Source of the DNA: Taklimakanibacter albus
Lineage (GTDB): Bacteria > Pseudomonadota > Alphaproteobacteria > Rhizobiales > Aestuariivirgaceae
DNA: 64,000 nt
Direction of reading: 5' to 3'
NCBI RefSeq assembly: GCF_016595235.1
Contig: NZ_JAENHL010000008.1
Location: forward strand, 1,820,624 to 1,884,623
The translations under genes and the position numbers were made by a program. Of this stretch, positions 1 to 9,819 are shown one piece after another (the stretch's first letter is position 1; every line of letters starts with the position of its first letter). The notes under the pieces were generated by a model that ran no database searches, was not told where the DNA came from, and saw nothing but the letters and a program-made list of their open reading frames with translations.

Positions 1-143
1 GTGCCGGTGCGTTGCGCGCGCTGGCGCCCGACCGGATGACCTATGACGACACATTCCAGATCGTGTTCAGCCGCGAGCGCGCCAATCGCGCCGCGCGGCT
101 TCTGGCGGAAGCCATCCTGCGCCATTGCAAAGGGGCCGCGTGA
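1..143 (+). CDS. 3' end of an unrecognised gene (partial)
   Basis: An open frame enters from the left edge (codons in phase from base 3) and ends with TGA at 141-143, giving about 46 C-terminal residues that include the segment RMTYDDTFQIVFSRE and a helical, Arg/Ala-rich tail ending in KGAA. It converges on the acyltransferase gene, whose stop lies four bases further on. The start and most of the protein lie outside the window. I do not recognise the family, and too little is visible to infer a function. Confidence 0.4.
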   Translation, partial: AGALRALAPDRMTYDDTFQIVFSRERANRAARLLAEAILRHCKGAA

Positions 144-146
144 CGA

Positions 147-917
147 TCAGGCGCGGACGCCCGACAAGGACTCGATGAGGCCCTTGCGCACCATATCCTC
201 CGCCTGCTTCGCCAGAAGCTTGCGGTTGCCGGCCTCGGCGATGGTGAGAGGCTTGTGGCAGATGACGTCGACCTCGATGGGGCCGAGCGCCAGCGCCTGC
301 CAGAGATGCGGGCCCATCTCCATGTCGCCATACCAGGCGAAATAGGGCCGGCGGCGGCGCAGCATGGGGGCGCCCCAATGGCCGCGATAAGCGAGCGTCA
401 CCGGCTGCACCACCACATCGGGCCGTTCGGCGGCGGCGAAATAGGCGCTCTTGAACGGCAGCACGCGATAGCCGTCGCTCGATGTGCCTTCGGCGAAAAG
501 GACGAGCGTCTCCTTGGCGGCGAGCCTTTCCTGCATCTCGTCGCGCGAGGCGCCGGTCGTGTGACGGCGGTCGCGATCGATGAAGACGGTGCGCTGCAGG
601 CGCGCCAGCGTGCCAAAGCCCGGCCAGTTATTGACTTCCTTCTTGGCGATGAAGGAGAGCGGCGTCACCGCGCTCAAGACCGTGATGTCGATCCACGAGA
701 CGTGATTGGCGGCAATGAGGCAGGCTTTGTCGCGCACCGGTTCGCCGATGATGTTGATCTTGACGCCGAGCCAGCGGGTGACGGCGCGATGATAGACATG
801 CGGGAAGCGCCGGGCTCCTCGCGCCGACAGCGCAATCAGCGCGCGCTGAACCGGCAAGCCCGGAAGCGTCATGGCGACAAAGCCCGCAAGCTTCACCGCG
901 GCGCGGAGGGTCGTCAT
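147..917 (-). CDS. Lysophospholipid-type acyltransferase (PlsC/OlsA family)
   Basis: This 256-residue protein has the acyltransferase motif I as NHVSWID (catalytic H72 and D77, spacing HX4D) and the substrate motif FAEGTSSDG at about 141-149, with a hydrophobic N-terminus suited to membrane association. PlsC proteins transfer an acyl chain to lysophosphatidic acid; OlsA homologues acylate lyso-ornithine lipid. Its start overlaps the stop of the upstream tsaB-rimI gene by four bases, so it is probably co-transcribed and translationally coupled. From memory, rhizobial olsA lies near rimI, and an OlsB-like gene lies at 15.1 kb here, so OlsA is a reasonable alternative to general PlsC. Sequence alone does not separate the two. 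Confidence 0.85.
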   Translation of the reverse strand: MTTLRAAVKLAGFVAMTLPGLPVQRALIALSARGARRFPHVYHRAVTRWLGVKINIIGEPVRDKACLIAANHVSWIDITVLSAVTPLSFIAKKEVNNWPGFGTLARLQRTVFIDRDRRHTTGASRDEMQERLAAKETLVLFAEGTSSDGYRVLPFKSAYFAAAERPDVVVQPVTLAYRGHWGAPMLRRRRPYFAWYGDMEMGPHLWQALALGPIEVDVICHKPLTIAEAGNRKLLAKQAEDMVRKGLIESLSGVRA

Positions 918-2017
918 GCGTCAAGCGCCTTCATCATCACGATCGCATCCTCGCGCTTGCCACCGGGCTTCTCATAATAAGCCTTGCGCCGTCCCGTCAC
1001 AGCGAATTTCTGCTCGGCATAGAGCGCGCGCGCCGCGTCATTGCCCGCCGCCACCTCGATGAAGAGCTGCGCCAGACCCGCCTGGCGTAACTCAGCGGCC
1101 AGATGAGACATGAGTTTTTTGGCGATCCCGCGACGGCGGGCGAATGGCCTTGTGCCGATGGAGAGGATTTCCGCCTCACCGGCCGCCTGGCGCGCCAGAA
1201 GAAACGCCACGGGCTCGCCGCCGTCAATGGCGACAAAGCTGAGCGCGCCCGGCATTGCCATCAGCTTGGCGAATTCGGTGGCGCTCCAGGCATTGTCGAA
1301 ACATTCGGCATGCATCGCCGCGAGGACCGGGGCCTCATTGACCGATGCGGGACGCAAGGTCACGGCAGCCGTGTCGGCGGCCACCTGATGTTGCGGCTTG
1401 GCGTCGGGCGGACGCAGATAAAGCGGCTCGGGGGCAAGCTCGGACAGAGGGCGTGTTGCACAGAGCCTCGCGAAATTCTTCGCGTCCGGCATCTCACCTT
1501 GGCTCAGCCGGATCAGCCGCCCTTCCGGCGCTGCCGCGATCAGCGCCTCGGCGCCGGTGCCGAGTACGAAGCTCCGGCCTTCCGGCAGCCGGCGCGCCGC
1601 TTCGGCGACCGGCAGCACCATCGGGGCCTCGCCGGTTGCGCGCAGAAAATAGATCTCGTCGCGGCGCGCATCGGCGGCGATCACCAACGGCGTCTTGTCG
1701 GAGCCTGCATTGGCGGCGATGGCGGTGAGCGTGTCGAGGCTCGCGATCCTCACATCGAGCGCCAGAGCGAGGCCCCGCGCCATGGCGATGCCGGTGCGCA
1801 CACCGGTGAAAGTGCCGGGTCCGAGCGTCACGCCGATGCGAGTGAGATCGCGGAAGGCGATCCCCGCCTCGTCCATGACTTGCTTGATCATCGGCGCCAA
1901 AGCATCGGCATGGCCGCGCTCCATCATCACGAAGCGCGACGCCAGCACACGGCCCGCGGCCATGTCATAGGCCGCGGCCGAGCAGGCGGCCAGGGATGTA
2001 TCGAAGACCAACAGCAT
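914..2017 (-). CDS. TsaB-RimI fusion: tRNA t6A synthesis protein joined to ribosomal-protein-type acetyltransferase
   Basis: One uninterrupted 367-residue frame carries two proteins that are separate in most bacteria. Residues 1 to about 210 are TsaB-like (start MLLVFDTS, then GVTLGPGTFTGVRTG around 62-76), the non-catalytic partner of TsaD in making N6-threonylcarbamoyladenosine on tRNA. Residues about 216-367 form a GNAT domain with the acetyl-CoA loop RRRGIAKKLM near 295 and the terminal NDAARALY element typical of RimI, which acetylates the N-terminus of ribosomal protein S18. There is no internal stop, and each half is near normal length. It sits between nfu and the acyltransferase gene on the same strand. 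Confidence 0.9.
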   Translation of the reverse strand: MLLVFDTSLAACSAAAYDMAAGRVLASRFVMMERGHADALAPMIKQVMDEAGIAFRDLTRIGVTLGPGTFTGVRTGIAMARGLALALDVRIASLDTLTAIAANAGSDKTPLVIAADARRDEIYFLRATGEAPMVLPVAEAARRLPEGRSFVLGTGAEALIAAAPEGRLIRLSQGEMPDAKNFARLCATRPLSELAPEPLYLRPPDAKPQHQVAADTAAVTLRPASVNEAPVLAAMHAECFDNAWSATEFAKLMAMPGALSFVAIDGGEPVAFLLARQAAGEAEILSIGTRPFARRRGIAKKLMSHLAAELRQAGLAQLFIEVAAGNDAARALYAEQKFAVTGRRKAYYEKPGGKREDAIVMMKALDA

Positions 2018-2083
2018 GCGGGCGACTTATCGCATGATCCGCAACAGAAGAAAGCGGGTTTCGCGAAACGCCCGTGCGCCGGA

Positions 2084-2641
2084 TCAGACCGGGCGGACCT
2101 CGGTCACTTCCGGAATGAAGTGGCGCAGCAGGTTTTCGATGCCGTGTTTCAGCGTGGCGGTCGAACTCGGGCAACCCGAGCACGATCCCTTCATGTTCAG
2201 GAACACGACGCCGTCATGATAGCCCTGGAAGGTGATGTCGCCGCCATCCTGGGCCACTGCCGGACGCACGCGCGTGTCGAGCAGCTCCTTGATGGTGGTG
2301 ACGATCTCCTTGTCGGCTTCATCGAAATCTTCATCCGACGGCAAGTCACCGGCGGCCGGCTTGGCGAGCATCGGCGCGTCGGCCAGGTAATGCTCCATGA
2401 TGAGGCCGAGGATCGCCGGCTTCAGATGCTGCCACTCGCCGTCCTTCTTGGTGACGGTGACGAAATCCTGGCCGAGGAACACGCCGGATACGCCCTGGAC
2501 CGAGAACAGGCGTTCGGCCAAAGGCGATTCCACTGCTTCGCCGGCCGAGCGGTAATCCCGCGTGCCGCCCGGAAGCACAGGCTTGCCGGGAATGAATTTC
2601 AAAGTGGCCGGATTGGGGGTGGCTTCGGTCTGGATGAACAT
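2084..2641 (-). CDS. Nfu/NifU-type iron-sulfur cluster carrier
   Basis: The 185-residue protein begins MFIQTEATPNPATLKF, the standard start of alphaproteobacterial Nfu proteins, and has an N-terminal Nfu domain followed by a C-terminal NifU-like domain with the cluster-binding pair CSGC near residue 150. It holds and delivers Fe-S clusters to apoproteins in the cytoplasm. An in-frame TTG lies two codons upstream, but the ATG at 2641 with AAGGA about eight bases before it is the better start. It lies between trpS and tsaB-rimI on the same strand, with gaps of 66-90 bases, consistent with one leftward transcription unit. Confidence 0.92.
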   Translation of the reverse strand: MFIQTEATPNPATLKFIPGKPVLPGGTRDYRSAGEAVESPLAERLFSVQGVSGVFLGQDFVTVTKKDGEWQHLKPAILGLIMEHYLADAPMLAKPAAGDLPSDEDFDEADKEIVTTIKELLDTRVRPAVAQDGGDITFQGYHDGVVFLNMKGSCSGCPSSTATLKHGIENLLRHFIPEVTEVRPV

Positions 2642-2730
2642 GGGCAAATCCTTTCGAGGGCTTGAAAGCCGCTCACCGGGCTAATTTAGAATGATTTTAA
2701 GCTGTGTCAAATCCCTTGGGGGTAAACCCC

Positions 2731-3768
2731 TCAGGCCGACACGAAGCCGACAATCTCCTTCACCTGCCGAAAGATCGGGGACGCGATCGCCCGCGCCCGC
2801 GCCGCGCCATCGGCCAGGACCCCATCAATATAGGTGGGATCTTCCTCAAGCCTACGTTTTTCGGCAGCGATCGGGCTCAATTTCGCGACCGCCAGGTCGA
2901 TCAGCGCCGGCTTGAAGGCCGAGAATTGCGATCCGCCGAATTCCTTCAGCACATCGGCCGCCGTCTTGCCGGCCAGCGCCGCATAGATGCCGACCAGATT
3001 GTCGGCCTCGGGCCGGCCCTTCAGTCCTTCGACCTCGCTCGGCAAGGCGTCGGGATCGGTCTTGGCTTTCCGGAACTTCTTGGCGATGGTGTCGGCATCG
3101 TCGACGAGATTGATGCGGGCCAGATCGGAAGGATCCGACTTCGACATCTTCTTGGTGCCGTCGCGCAGGCTCATCACGCGGGTCGCGGGGCCGGTGATGA
3201 AAGGCTCGGGCAGCGGGAAGAAGCCGTCCTTGTAGCCGGCCGCTTCGATCTCGCCGGCGTAATCGACATTGAATTTCTGCGCGATATCGCGGGCGAGCTC
3301 GAGATGCTGCTTCTGATCGTCGCCCACCGGCACATGGGTGGCGCGATAGAGCAGGATGTCGGCGGCCATCAGCACCGGGTAGTCATAGAGGCCGATCGAG
3401 GCCGCTTCCTTGTCCTTGCCGGCCTTCTCCTTGAACTGGGTCATGCGGTTGAGCCAGCCCAAGCGGGCCACGCAATTCAAGATCCAGGCGAGCTCGGCAT
3501 GATGGGCGACCTGGCTCTGGTTGAAGATGATCGAGCGCTTGGGATCGAGGCCGCAAGCGAGATAGGACGCGGTCACGTCGCGGATATGCCGGCGCAGATC
3601 CTTGGGCTCCTGCCACAGAGTGATGGCATGCAGGTCGACCACGCAATAGATGCATTCATGCGTGTCCTGCATCTTGATCCAGTTGACCATGGCGCCAAGA
3701 TAATTACCGAGATGCAGATTATGGGTCGGCTGCATGCCGGAAAAGACGCGAAGTGTCGGAGCGGTCAT
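2731..3768 (-). CDS. trpS: Tryptophanyl-tRNA synthetase
   Basis: A class I aminoacyl-tRNA synthetase of 345 residues that charges tRNA-Trp. The HIGH-type signature is seen as [11 protein letters not shown] near residues 16-26 and the KMSKS loop as [11 protein letters not shown] in the middle of the protein. The frame is open further upstream, but the extension is Arg/Ser-rich antisense of the LysR gene, whereas [17 protein letters not shown] matches the expected N-terminus, so the ATG at 3768 is chosen. Length is normal for bacterial TrpRS. It is downstream of the LysR gene on the same strand, with a 28-base gap. Confidence 0.96.
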   Translation of the reverse strand: MTAPTLRVFSGMQPTHNLHLGNYLGAMVNWIKMQDTHECIYCVVDLHAITLWQEPKDLRRHIRDVTASYLACGLDPKRSIIFNQSQVAHHAELAWILNCVARLGWLNRMTQFKEKAGKDKEAASIGLYDYPVLMAADILLYRATHVPVGDDQKQHLELARDIAQKFNVDYAGEIEAAGYKDGFFPLPEPFITGPATRVMSLRDGTKKMSKSDPSDLARINLVDDADTIAKKFRKAKTDPDALPSEVEGLKGRPEADNLVGIYAALAGKTAADVLKEFGGSQFSAFKPALIDLAVAKLSPIAAEKRRLEEDPTYIDGVLADGAARARAIASPIFRQVKEIVGFVSA

Positions 3769-3796
3769 TCGTGGATTCCCTTGAAAGCGGGGCTGC

Positions 3797-4720
3797 TTAT
3801 GCCCGCAAAATCCGGTCAAGTGAAGGGCCGTCGAGCGGGCTCCCCGACAGGCCTTCCAGCGCTGCAATGACCGCCTTGAGCGCCCGGTCCGGCACCTTGT
3901 CGCGGCGCAGGACCAGGCCGAGGCGGCGTTCGAGCCGGGGAACGAGGCTTCTGACCGCGAGCCCTTCATGGTCATCAGCCACCGCCATGGCGGGAACGAT
4001 GCTGGGGCCAAGCCCGGCTCCTACCATTTTCTTGATCGCCTCGATATTGCCGAGCTCCATGCCGGGTTTCGCCAATTCGCCGCCCTGGCGGAACCATTGA
4101 TCGATGAGCCCCCGCGAATTGCCGGCCGTCTCGTAGAGCAGAAGCGCCTTCCGGCCGGCGAAGAATTGCGGCGTTACGTCTTCGGACGGCGCGTCGGCGG
4201 CCGCGAAGATCGCCACCAACTCGTCGGTGACGAGCGGCGTCACCGCGAAGCTGCGGCCCTGCGCCGGCAAGGTGACGACGGCGGCATCGAGTATATTGTC
4301 GCCCAGCGCCGCGAGGATCTCGGCCGAATTGCCGGTGCGGACGGTGATTTCGATCTCAGGATAGCGCTCCTTCAGGCGGCGCAGGACCGGCGGCAGCAGG
4401 TGGATGCAGGCGGTGGCGCCGGTGCCGAGACGCACCTGGCCCGACACGCTGCCGGCCTGGTCCGCCAGCACACGCAACGCCTCATCGAGGGTCGCCTCGA
4501 TCTCGCGCACGAAGCCCAGAAGCGTCGTCCCCGCCCTGGTGAGCGTGGCCTTCTTGCCGACCCGCTCGATGAGCCTCAGCCCGACCGTCTGCTCGAGCTC
4601 GCGGATACGCAGGCTGACTGCCGGCTGGGTGAGGCCGAGCTTGCGGGCGGCGGCAAGGAAGCTCCCCGATCCAGCCACCTCGGCCAGGGTCTGCAGCTGG
4701 CTGAGACTCGGCCTCTGCAT
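3797..4720 (-). CDS. LysR-family transcriptional regulator
   Basis: A 307-residue LysR-type regulator. Residues 1-60 form the winged helix-turn-helix ([25 protein letters not shown]), followed by a linker helix and a periplasmic-binding-protein-like effector domain from about 90 to 290. It is divergent from the acetyltransferase gene starting at 4796; the 75-base spacer is AT-rich (repeated TATAAAT), and LysR proteins usually act from such a spacer, so control of the acetyltransferase is inferred. The effector is unknown. Gene order suggests that it and the acetyltransferase were inserted between trpS and murJ. Confidence 0.88.
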   Translation of the reverse strand: MQRPSLSQLQTLAEVAGSGSFLAAARKLGLTQPAVSLRIRELEQTVGLRLIERVGKKATLTRAGTTLLGFVREIEATLDEALRVLADQAGSVSGQVRLGTGATACIHLLPPVLRRLKERYPEIEITVRTGNSAEILAALGDNILDAAVVTLPAQGRSFAVTPLVTDELVAIFAAADAPSEDVTPQFFAGRKALLLYETAGNSRGLIDQWFRQGGELAKPGMELGNIEAIKKMVGAGLGPSIVPAMAVADDHEGLAVRSLVPRLERRLGLVLRRDKVPDRALKAVIAALEGLSGSPLDGPSLDRILRA

Positions 4721-4795
4721 TCAAATATTTCCTTATGCTTCGTATAAATAGTATAAATTTTACTTTCGATGTAAGCGAGCGCAATCGTCCGGCCC

Positions 4796-5467
4796 ATGGA
4801 CGTCGCGCGGGAGATCAGGGAATTTCGTGCCGAAGCCTGGCGCTATCTCACGGGTTCGGCCCGCTCGCGCTGGCGGCAAAAGGCCCTGCTCCGCGAGATC
4901 GAGCCTCACCATCTGATCGATATCGGTATAGACCCTTTCACCATGAAGCCGCTCACCTCCCCGCCCGCCTTGCGCCCCGCGACCGAAGCCGACTTGGAGT
5001 CCATCCAGCGCATCTATGCCGATCACGTCGCCCATGGCCTTGCCTCCTTCGAGGAGACGCCGCCCGGCATCGAGGAGATGCGCAGCCGATTCCGCACGCT
5101 CAAGAACCAGTCCTTCCCCTATATCGTCGCCGAAAGAGAAGGCCGGGTCCTGGGCTACAGCTATGCCGGGCCTTATCGCACCCGCTCAGCCTATCGCTTC
5201 ACCATCGAGAACTCGGTCTATGTCGATCGCCAATGCGCCGGCCAGGGCATCGGCCGCGCCCTTCTGACGGAGCTCATCGTCCTTTGCGAGAAAGGATCGT
5301 GGCGCCAGATGATCGCCATTATCGGCAATAGCGGCAACAACGCCTCGATCGCGCTCCATGAAAGCCTCGGCTTCCGCCTCGTCGGCGTCCTGCGCGAGGT
5401 CGGCTTCAAGCACGATCAGTGGGTCGACACGGTGCTGATGCAACGGGCGCTGGGGCTCAACCGTTAG
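4796..5467 (+). CDS. GNAT acetyltransferase (phosphinothricin-acetyltransferase-like) with a DUF1127-like N-terminal tail
   Basis: Residues about 55-223 form a GNAT domain of the Pat/Bar type: LRPATEADLESIQRIYADHV at the start, the acetyl-CoA loop CAGQGIGRALL, and the terminal GNSGNNASIALHESLGF. These enzymes N-acetylate small amines such as phosphinothricin or methionine sulfoximine. The first 49 residues are extra; the stretch ALLREIEPHHLIDIGID looks like the short DUF1127 (YjiS-like) module. An internal ATG at 4943 would give a normal-length 174-residue enzyme, and neither start has a convincing Shine-Dalgarno, so the fusion is uncertain. The gene is divergent from a LysR regulator, and its end overlaps convergent murJ by 11 bases. 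Confidence 0.8.
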   Translation: MDVAREIREFRAEAWRYLTGSARSRWRQKALLREIEPHHLIDIGIDPFTMKPLTSPPALRPATEADLESIQRIYADHVAHGLASFEETPPGIEEMRSRFRTLKNQSFPYIVAEREGRVLGYSYAGPYRTRSAYRFTIENSVYVDRQCAGQGIGRALLTELIVLCEKGSWRQMIAIIGNSGNNASIALHESLGFRLVGVLREVGFKHDQWVDTVLMQRALGLNR

Positions 5468-7037
5468 AATTGGGCGCCGGACCACGGCGCGTCATCTTGC
5501 GGAGCTCGTCGAACTTCATCGCGCCGAAAACATGGGCGCAGATGAAATAAACGACGACGCCCAAACCGACGAGACCCATGAGCACGAGAGCCCGCAGCCA
5601 GAGCGGATGGCCATCGGTGAAGATAGGTGCGGTGAAATAGAACGCGCCCAGAAGGACGGCACCCATTGCGAGGCTCGCGGCGATGATGCGCGGCAGACGG
5701 CGGCGCAGGCGCTCATCGGCGGTGAAATGGCCATGGCGCGCCAGCGTGACGCCCAGCAAGGTCGCATTGACCCAGGCGGCGAGCGCCGTCGACACCGCGA
5801 TGCCGACATGGCCGATGTAACGCGACAGAACGAAGCTCGACACCACATTGATCACCACCGAGGTGATGGCGAACATCATCGGCCGCTTGGTGTCTTCACG
5901 CGCGAAGAAGCCCGGCGAGAACACCTTGTTGATGACGAAGGCCGGCAACCCCATGGCGAAAGCGGCGAGCGCGTAAGCCGTGGCAACCGAGTCGCTCCTG
6001 GTGAAGACGCCATGCTCGAAGCAGACATTGACGATGGCGAAGGGAATGGCGATCAGCGCGATGGTCGCCGGCAGCGTCAGGAACAATGCGAATTCGAGTG
6101 AGCGGTTCTGGCTCAGAACCGCGCCGGCCTCGTCGCCGGCGCGCAATTTGCGCGACATTTCCGGCAGAAGCACGACGCCGATGGCGACGCCGACGACCCC
6201 CAGCGGCAATTGATAGACGCGGTCGGCGTAATAGAGATAGGTAACGGCGCGGTCGATGGTCGTCGCGATCATCGTGGCGATCAGGATATTCACCTGCGTG
6301 ATGCCGCCGGCGATGACACCCGGTATGCCGAGCCGGATCAGCCGTTTCGCATCGGGCGTGAGCTTCGGCCATTTGAGGCGCATGCGCATATTGGCGCGGC
6401 TGCAGGCGACACAGAGCAGGATGAATTGCGCGACGCCGGCGGCGCATACGCCCCAGACCAGCGCGTATCCCGTCATGGCACTGTCGCCCCAGCCCATGTA
6501 GTGCACGAACAATAAGGTCGCGATCATCACCAGATTGAGCAGGATCGGCGCGCAGGCCGCCGCCACGAAACGGCGCAGGCTGTTGAGCACGCCCGACTGC
6601 AGCGCGGTCAGCGACATGAAGAGCAGATAAGGAAAGGCGATGCGGGTGAGATCCACCGACAGGTCGAACTTGTCCTGATCGCCGGTGAAGCCGGGGGCGA
6701 TCACATACATCAGCAGCGGCATGGCGATCTGGGCCACCGCCGTGAAGAACAAAAGCCAGACGAACATCACCGCGAAGATGTCCTCGGCGAAGCCGCGCGC
6801 CTCGGCCTCACCGCCGCCTTCGAGCTTCTTGGCGAACATCGGCACGAAAGCCGAATTGAAAGCGCCCTCGGCGAAAAGCGAGCGGAACAGATTGGGGAAG
6901 CGGAAGGCGACGACGAAAGCCTGCGCCACCGGCCCGGTGCCGAGCACGGAAGCGGTCAGCATATCGCGGATGAAACCCGCCGCGCGGCTCACCAGAGTGA
7001 GCCCGCCTACGGTCGCTGCCGATTTGAAGAGGGACAT
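5457..7037 (-). CDS. murJ: Lipid II flippase MurJ (MviN)
   Basis: A 526-residue polytopic membrane protein with about 14 hydrophobic segments and the MurJ/MviN pattern: N-terminal VSRAAGFIRDM, then FAEGAFNSAFVPMF near 50-65. It moves the peptidoglycan precursor lipid II across the inner membrane, so it acts in cell-wall synthesis. It lies 37 bases downstream of glnD on the same strand, the usual mutS-glnD-murJ order in this group. The stop codon overlaps the end of the convergent acetyltransferase gene. Confidence 0.96.
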   Translation of the reverse strand: MSLFKSAATVGGLTLVSRAAGFIRDMLTASVLGTGPVAQAFVVAFRFPNLFRSLFAEGAFNSAFVPMFAKKLEGGGEAEARGFAEDIFAVMFVWLLFFTAVAQIAMPLLMYVIAPGFTGDQDKFDLSVDLTRIAFPYLLFMSLTALQSGVLNSLRRFVAAACAPILLNLVMIATLLFVHYMGWGDSAMTGYALVWGVCAAGVAQFILLCVACSRANMRMRLKWPKLTPDAKRLIRLGIPGVIAGGITQVNILIATMIATTIDRAVTYLYYADRVYQLPLGVVGVAIGVVLLPEMSRKLRAGDEAGAVLSQNRSLEFALFLTLPATIALIAIPFAIVNVCFEHGVFTRSDSVATAYALAAFAMGLPAFVINKVFSPGFFAREDTKRPMMFAITSVVINVVSSFVLSRYIGHVGIAVSTALAAWVNATLLGVTLARHGHFTADERLRRRLPRIIAASLAMGAVLLGAFYFTAPIFTDGHPLWLRALVLMGLVGLGVVVYFICAHVFGAMKFDELRKMTRRGPAPNSNG

Positions 7038-7074
7038 GAAATGGTTCTATTTGGCTAAGCGGATTCCCACAAGG

Positions 7075-9819
7075 TCACCCCTTCTGGTCGGCAAGTACGG
7101 CCAAAAGCTGGCGTTCGATCTGGGCATGGCGGGTGGCGCTCACGATCTTGGCGCCGGTGAGATCGGTCACATAGAAGACGTCGATGACGCGCTCGCCATA
7201 GGTGGTGATATGGGCCGAGCCGATATTGAGATTGAGGCGGTAGAGAGCTTCCGTCAGGTCGTAGAGGAAACCGACACGGTCGAGGCCGTTGACCTCGATG
7301 ACGGTGAAGCGGTTCGACGAGTCGTTGTCGATGATGACCCGGGGCGCCACCTTGAAGGCCTGGAGCCGCGTTTCCGGATGCTGGACCTTGGCGATGAGGT
7401 CCTTGATCCGGACCTCGCCTTTCAGGACCTGGCGCACCAGAGTGGCGACGCGCTCGGCGCGCCGGCCCTCATCCTCGCTATTGGCGAATTGCCGCTGGAT
7501 CAGGATCGTGTCGAGCGCCAGGCTGTCGGCGGTGGTGAAGATCTGGGCGCCGGCGATATTGGCATTGGCGGCGGCGCAGGCGCCGGTGATCAGCGCCAGG
7601 AAACGCGGATGATCAGGCGCATGAATGGTGAGCTCGGTGATGGCGGTGAATTCATCGGTCCGGACTTCGGTGGCGACCGGCTCGCCCTCGGCCTTGGCGC
7701 GCGCCATCAGCCGCTCATGCGCCACTTGCTTGTCGGTGTCGACATTGAGCCAGTAATTGTCGTAGTGGCGCGCCGCATAAGCCGTCTTCTGCTCAGGCGT
7801 CCAGTCCGGATAGTGGGCGAAGAATTTCGCCTGCGCCTCGGCGACACGCTCTTTCCGCGAGATGCTGGTATGGCCACCCGACAGAACCGGCTCGGTCTCG
7901 AAATAAAGCGTGCGCAGAAGCTGGCCTTTCCAGCCGTTCCAGGCCGATGGCCCGACGGCGCGGATATCGGCGACGGTGAGGATGAGCAGAAGCTTCAGGC
8001 GCTCCGGCGATTGCACCACATTGGCGAAATCGAGAATGGTCTTGAAGTCGTTGAGATCGCGCATCTGCGCCGTCTCGCTCATCAGCAAATGATAGCGGAT
8101 GAGCCAGGCGACGGTCTCGGTTTCGGGCGCCGTGAGCCCCAGACGCGGGCACAAGGTCTTGGCCACGCGCTCGCCGGCGATCGAATGGCTTTCCTTGCGG
8201 CCCTTGGCGATGTCATGCAGCAGCACCGCGACATAAAGCACCCGCCTGCTCGACACGGTGGGGAAAATCTCGGTCGACAGCGGATGGTCGTTGGAGAAGC
8301 GGCCGCGCTCGATCGCCGCCAGGATGCCGACCGAACGGATCAGATGCTCGTCGACCGTATAGTGATGATACATGTTGAACTGCATCATCGCGACGATCTT
8401 GCCGAATTCGGGAATGAAGCGGCCGAGCACGCCCGCCTCGTTCATGCGCCGCAAAGCCGTCTCGGGATCGCGAGACTCCGTCAGGAGCTTGAGAAACAGC
8501 GCATTGGCTTCCGGGTCGGCGCAGACCTCCTTGTTGATGCGCGCCAGATTGCGCCTGACCGCTTTCAAGGCGTCGGGATGGATCTCGAGATCCTTCTCGG
8601 CGGCGAGCGCGAAAAGCCGGATCATATTGACCGGCGCCGAGATCAGCACCTCTTCGTCGACGACGGTCAGGCGGTTGGCCTCGATGCGGAAATCGGGTGC
8701 CCCGGCAATGGCGCCCGAACGCCTCGCGCTGAAGCGGCCAAGCACGCGGCCGAAGACCGGCGTCGCTTTCATCTGGCGCGCTTCGAGCGAGGCCGAAAAG
8801 ATGCGGGTCAGGTCGCCGACATCCTTGGCGACGAGAAAATAGTGCTTCATGAAGCGCTCGACATGCTTCAACCCGCCATGTGCCTTGTAGCCCAAACGCT
8901 CGGCGAGATCGGGCTGGCGGTCGAAGCTCAGGCGGTCCTCGGCGCGCTTGGCCACGAAATGCAGATGGCAGCGCACGGCCCAGAGGAAGTCCTCGCTCTT
9001 CTCGAACAGCGCCAGCTCCTCGCGGGTGAAGACGCCCTTCTCGGCGAGCTCCTTGGTCGAATTGGCGCCCGACAGGAATTTCGCGATCCAGAACAGAGTA
9101 TGGAGATCGCGCAGCCCGCCTTTGCCGTTCTTCACATCGGGCTCGACCAGATAGCGGCTCTCGCCCGCCTTGAAATGACGCTCGTCACGCTCGGTGAGCT
9201 TGCTGGCGACGAAGGCCTTGGCGCCTTTCGCCGCGATCTCCTTGCGGAAGCGCTGGTTCAGCGTGTCGAACAGCGACTCCTCACCGCAAATGTAGCGCGC
9301 CTCGAGAATGGAGGTGAGTATGGTCGAATCCGACTGCGCCAGCCTGATGCAGTCATCGACGCTGCGGGTGGCGTGGCCGACCTTGAGGCGCGTGTCCCAC
9401 AACGCATAAAGAATGAACTCGATGACGCTCTCGCTCCAGCCGGTCTGCTTATAGGGCAGCAGAAAAAGCAGATCGATGTCGGAGCCGGGCGCCAGCGTGC
9501 CGCGGCCATAGCCGCCGACCGCGACGATGGCGAGCTTCTCCGCCCCCGACGGGGTCGAGGCGCGATAGAGCTTGCGCACCGCGAAATCATGAAGCGCATG
9601 GATGATTTCGTCCTGCGCTTGCGCCAGATGCATGGCGCAGAGCGTGCCGCGGCCGTCTTCCATCAGCTGGCGCTCGGCCTCGGCGCGCGCTGTGGCCAAT
9701 GTCTCCTTCAGGATGGCGACGATACGCGGCCTGAGATCCTTGCCGGGCTGAAGCTCCGCAAGCCTCGCCCGCAGAGCCGGACCATCGATGAGAGGGACTG
9801 ACTTTTTGATTGAGGTCAT
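7075..9819 (-). CDS. glnD: Bifunctional PII uridylyltransferase/uridylyl-removing enzyme GlnD
   Basis: A 914-residue nitrogen sensor that adds UMP to PII proteins when glutamine is low and removes it when glutamine is high. Domains in order: nucleotidyltransferase with [17 protein letters not shown] at about 102-117 (catalytic Asp pair in SDID), a helical region, an HD hydrolase domain with LLHDIAKGR near 530, and two ACT glutamine-sensing domains in the last 200 residues. Full length with all key motifs. The start overlaps the mutS stop by four bases (ATGA), so the two are coupled. Confidence 0.97.
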   Translation of the reverse strand: MTSIKKSVPLIDGPALRARLAELQPGKDLRPRIVAILKETLATARAEAERQLMEDGRGTLCAMHLAQAQDEIIHALHDFAVRKLYRASTPSGAEKLAIVAVGGYGRGTLAPGSDIDLLFLLPYKQTGWSESVIEFILYALWDTRLKVGHATRSVDDCIRLAQSDSTILTSILEARYICGEESLFDTLNQRFRKEIAAKGAKAFVASKLTERDERHFKAGESRYLVEPDVKNGKGGLRDLHTLFWIAKFLSGANSTKELAEKGVFTREELALFEKSEDFLWAVRCHLHFVAKRAEDRLSFDRQPDLAERLGYKAHGGLKHVERFMKHYFLVAKDVGDLTRIFSASLEARQMKATPVFGRVLGRFSARRSGAIAGAPDFRIEANRLTVVDEEVLISAPVNMIRLFALAAEKDLEIHPDALKAVRRNLARINKEVCADPEANALFLKLLTESRDPETALRRMNEAGVLGRFIPEFGKIVAMMQFNMYHHYTVDEHLIRSVGILAAIERGRFSNDHPLSTEIFPTVSSRRVLYVAVLLHDIAKGRKESHSIAGERVAKTLCPRLGLTAPETETVAWLIRYHLLMSETAQMRDLNDFKTILDFANVVQSPERLKLLLILTVADIRAVGPSAWNGWKGQLLRTLYFETEPVLSGGHTSISRKERVAEAQAKFFAHYPDWTPEQKTAYAARHYDNYWLNVDTDKQVAHERLMARAKAEGEPVATEVRTDEFTAITELTIHAPDHPRFLALITGACAAANANIAGAQIFTTADSLALDTILIQRQFANSEDEGRRAERVATLVRQVLKGEVRIKDLIAKVQHPETRLQAFKVAPRVIIDNDSSNRFTVIEVNGLDRVGFLYDLTEALYRLNLNIGSAHITTYGERVIDVFYVTDLTGAKIVSATRHAQIERQLLAVLADQKG

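Noticed and set aside
1103-2665. Long plus-strand frame opposite tsaB-rimI and nfu
   Set aside because: Same reason: antisense of well-supported genes.
6685-9801. Very long open frame on the plus strand opposite murJ and glnD
   Set aside because: It is antisense to two intact genes with clear motifs; long open antisense frames arise from GC-biased codons. Its translation is low-complexity and matches nothing recognised.
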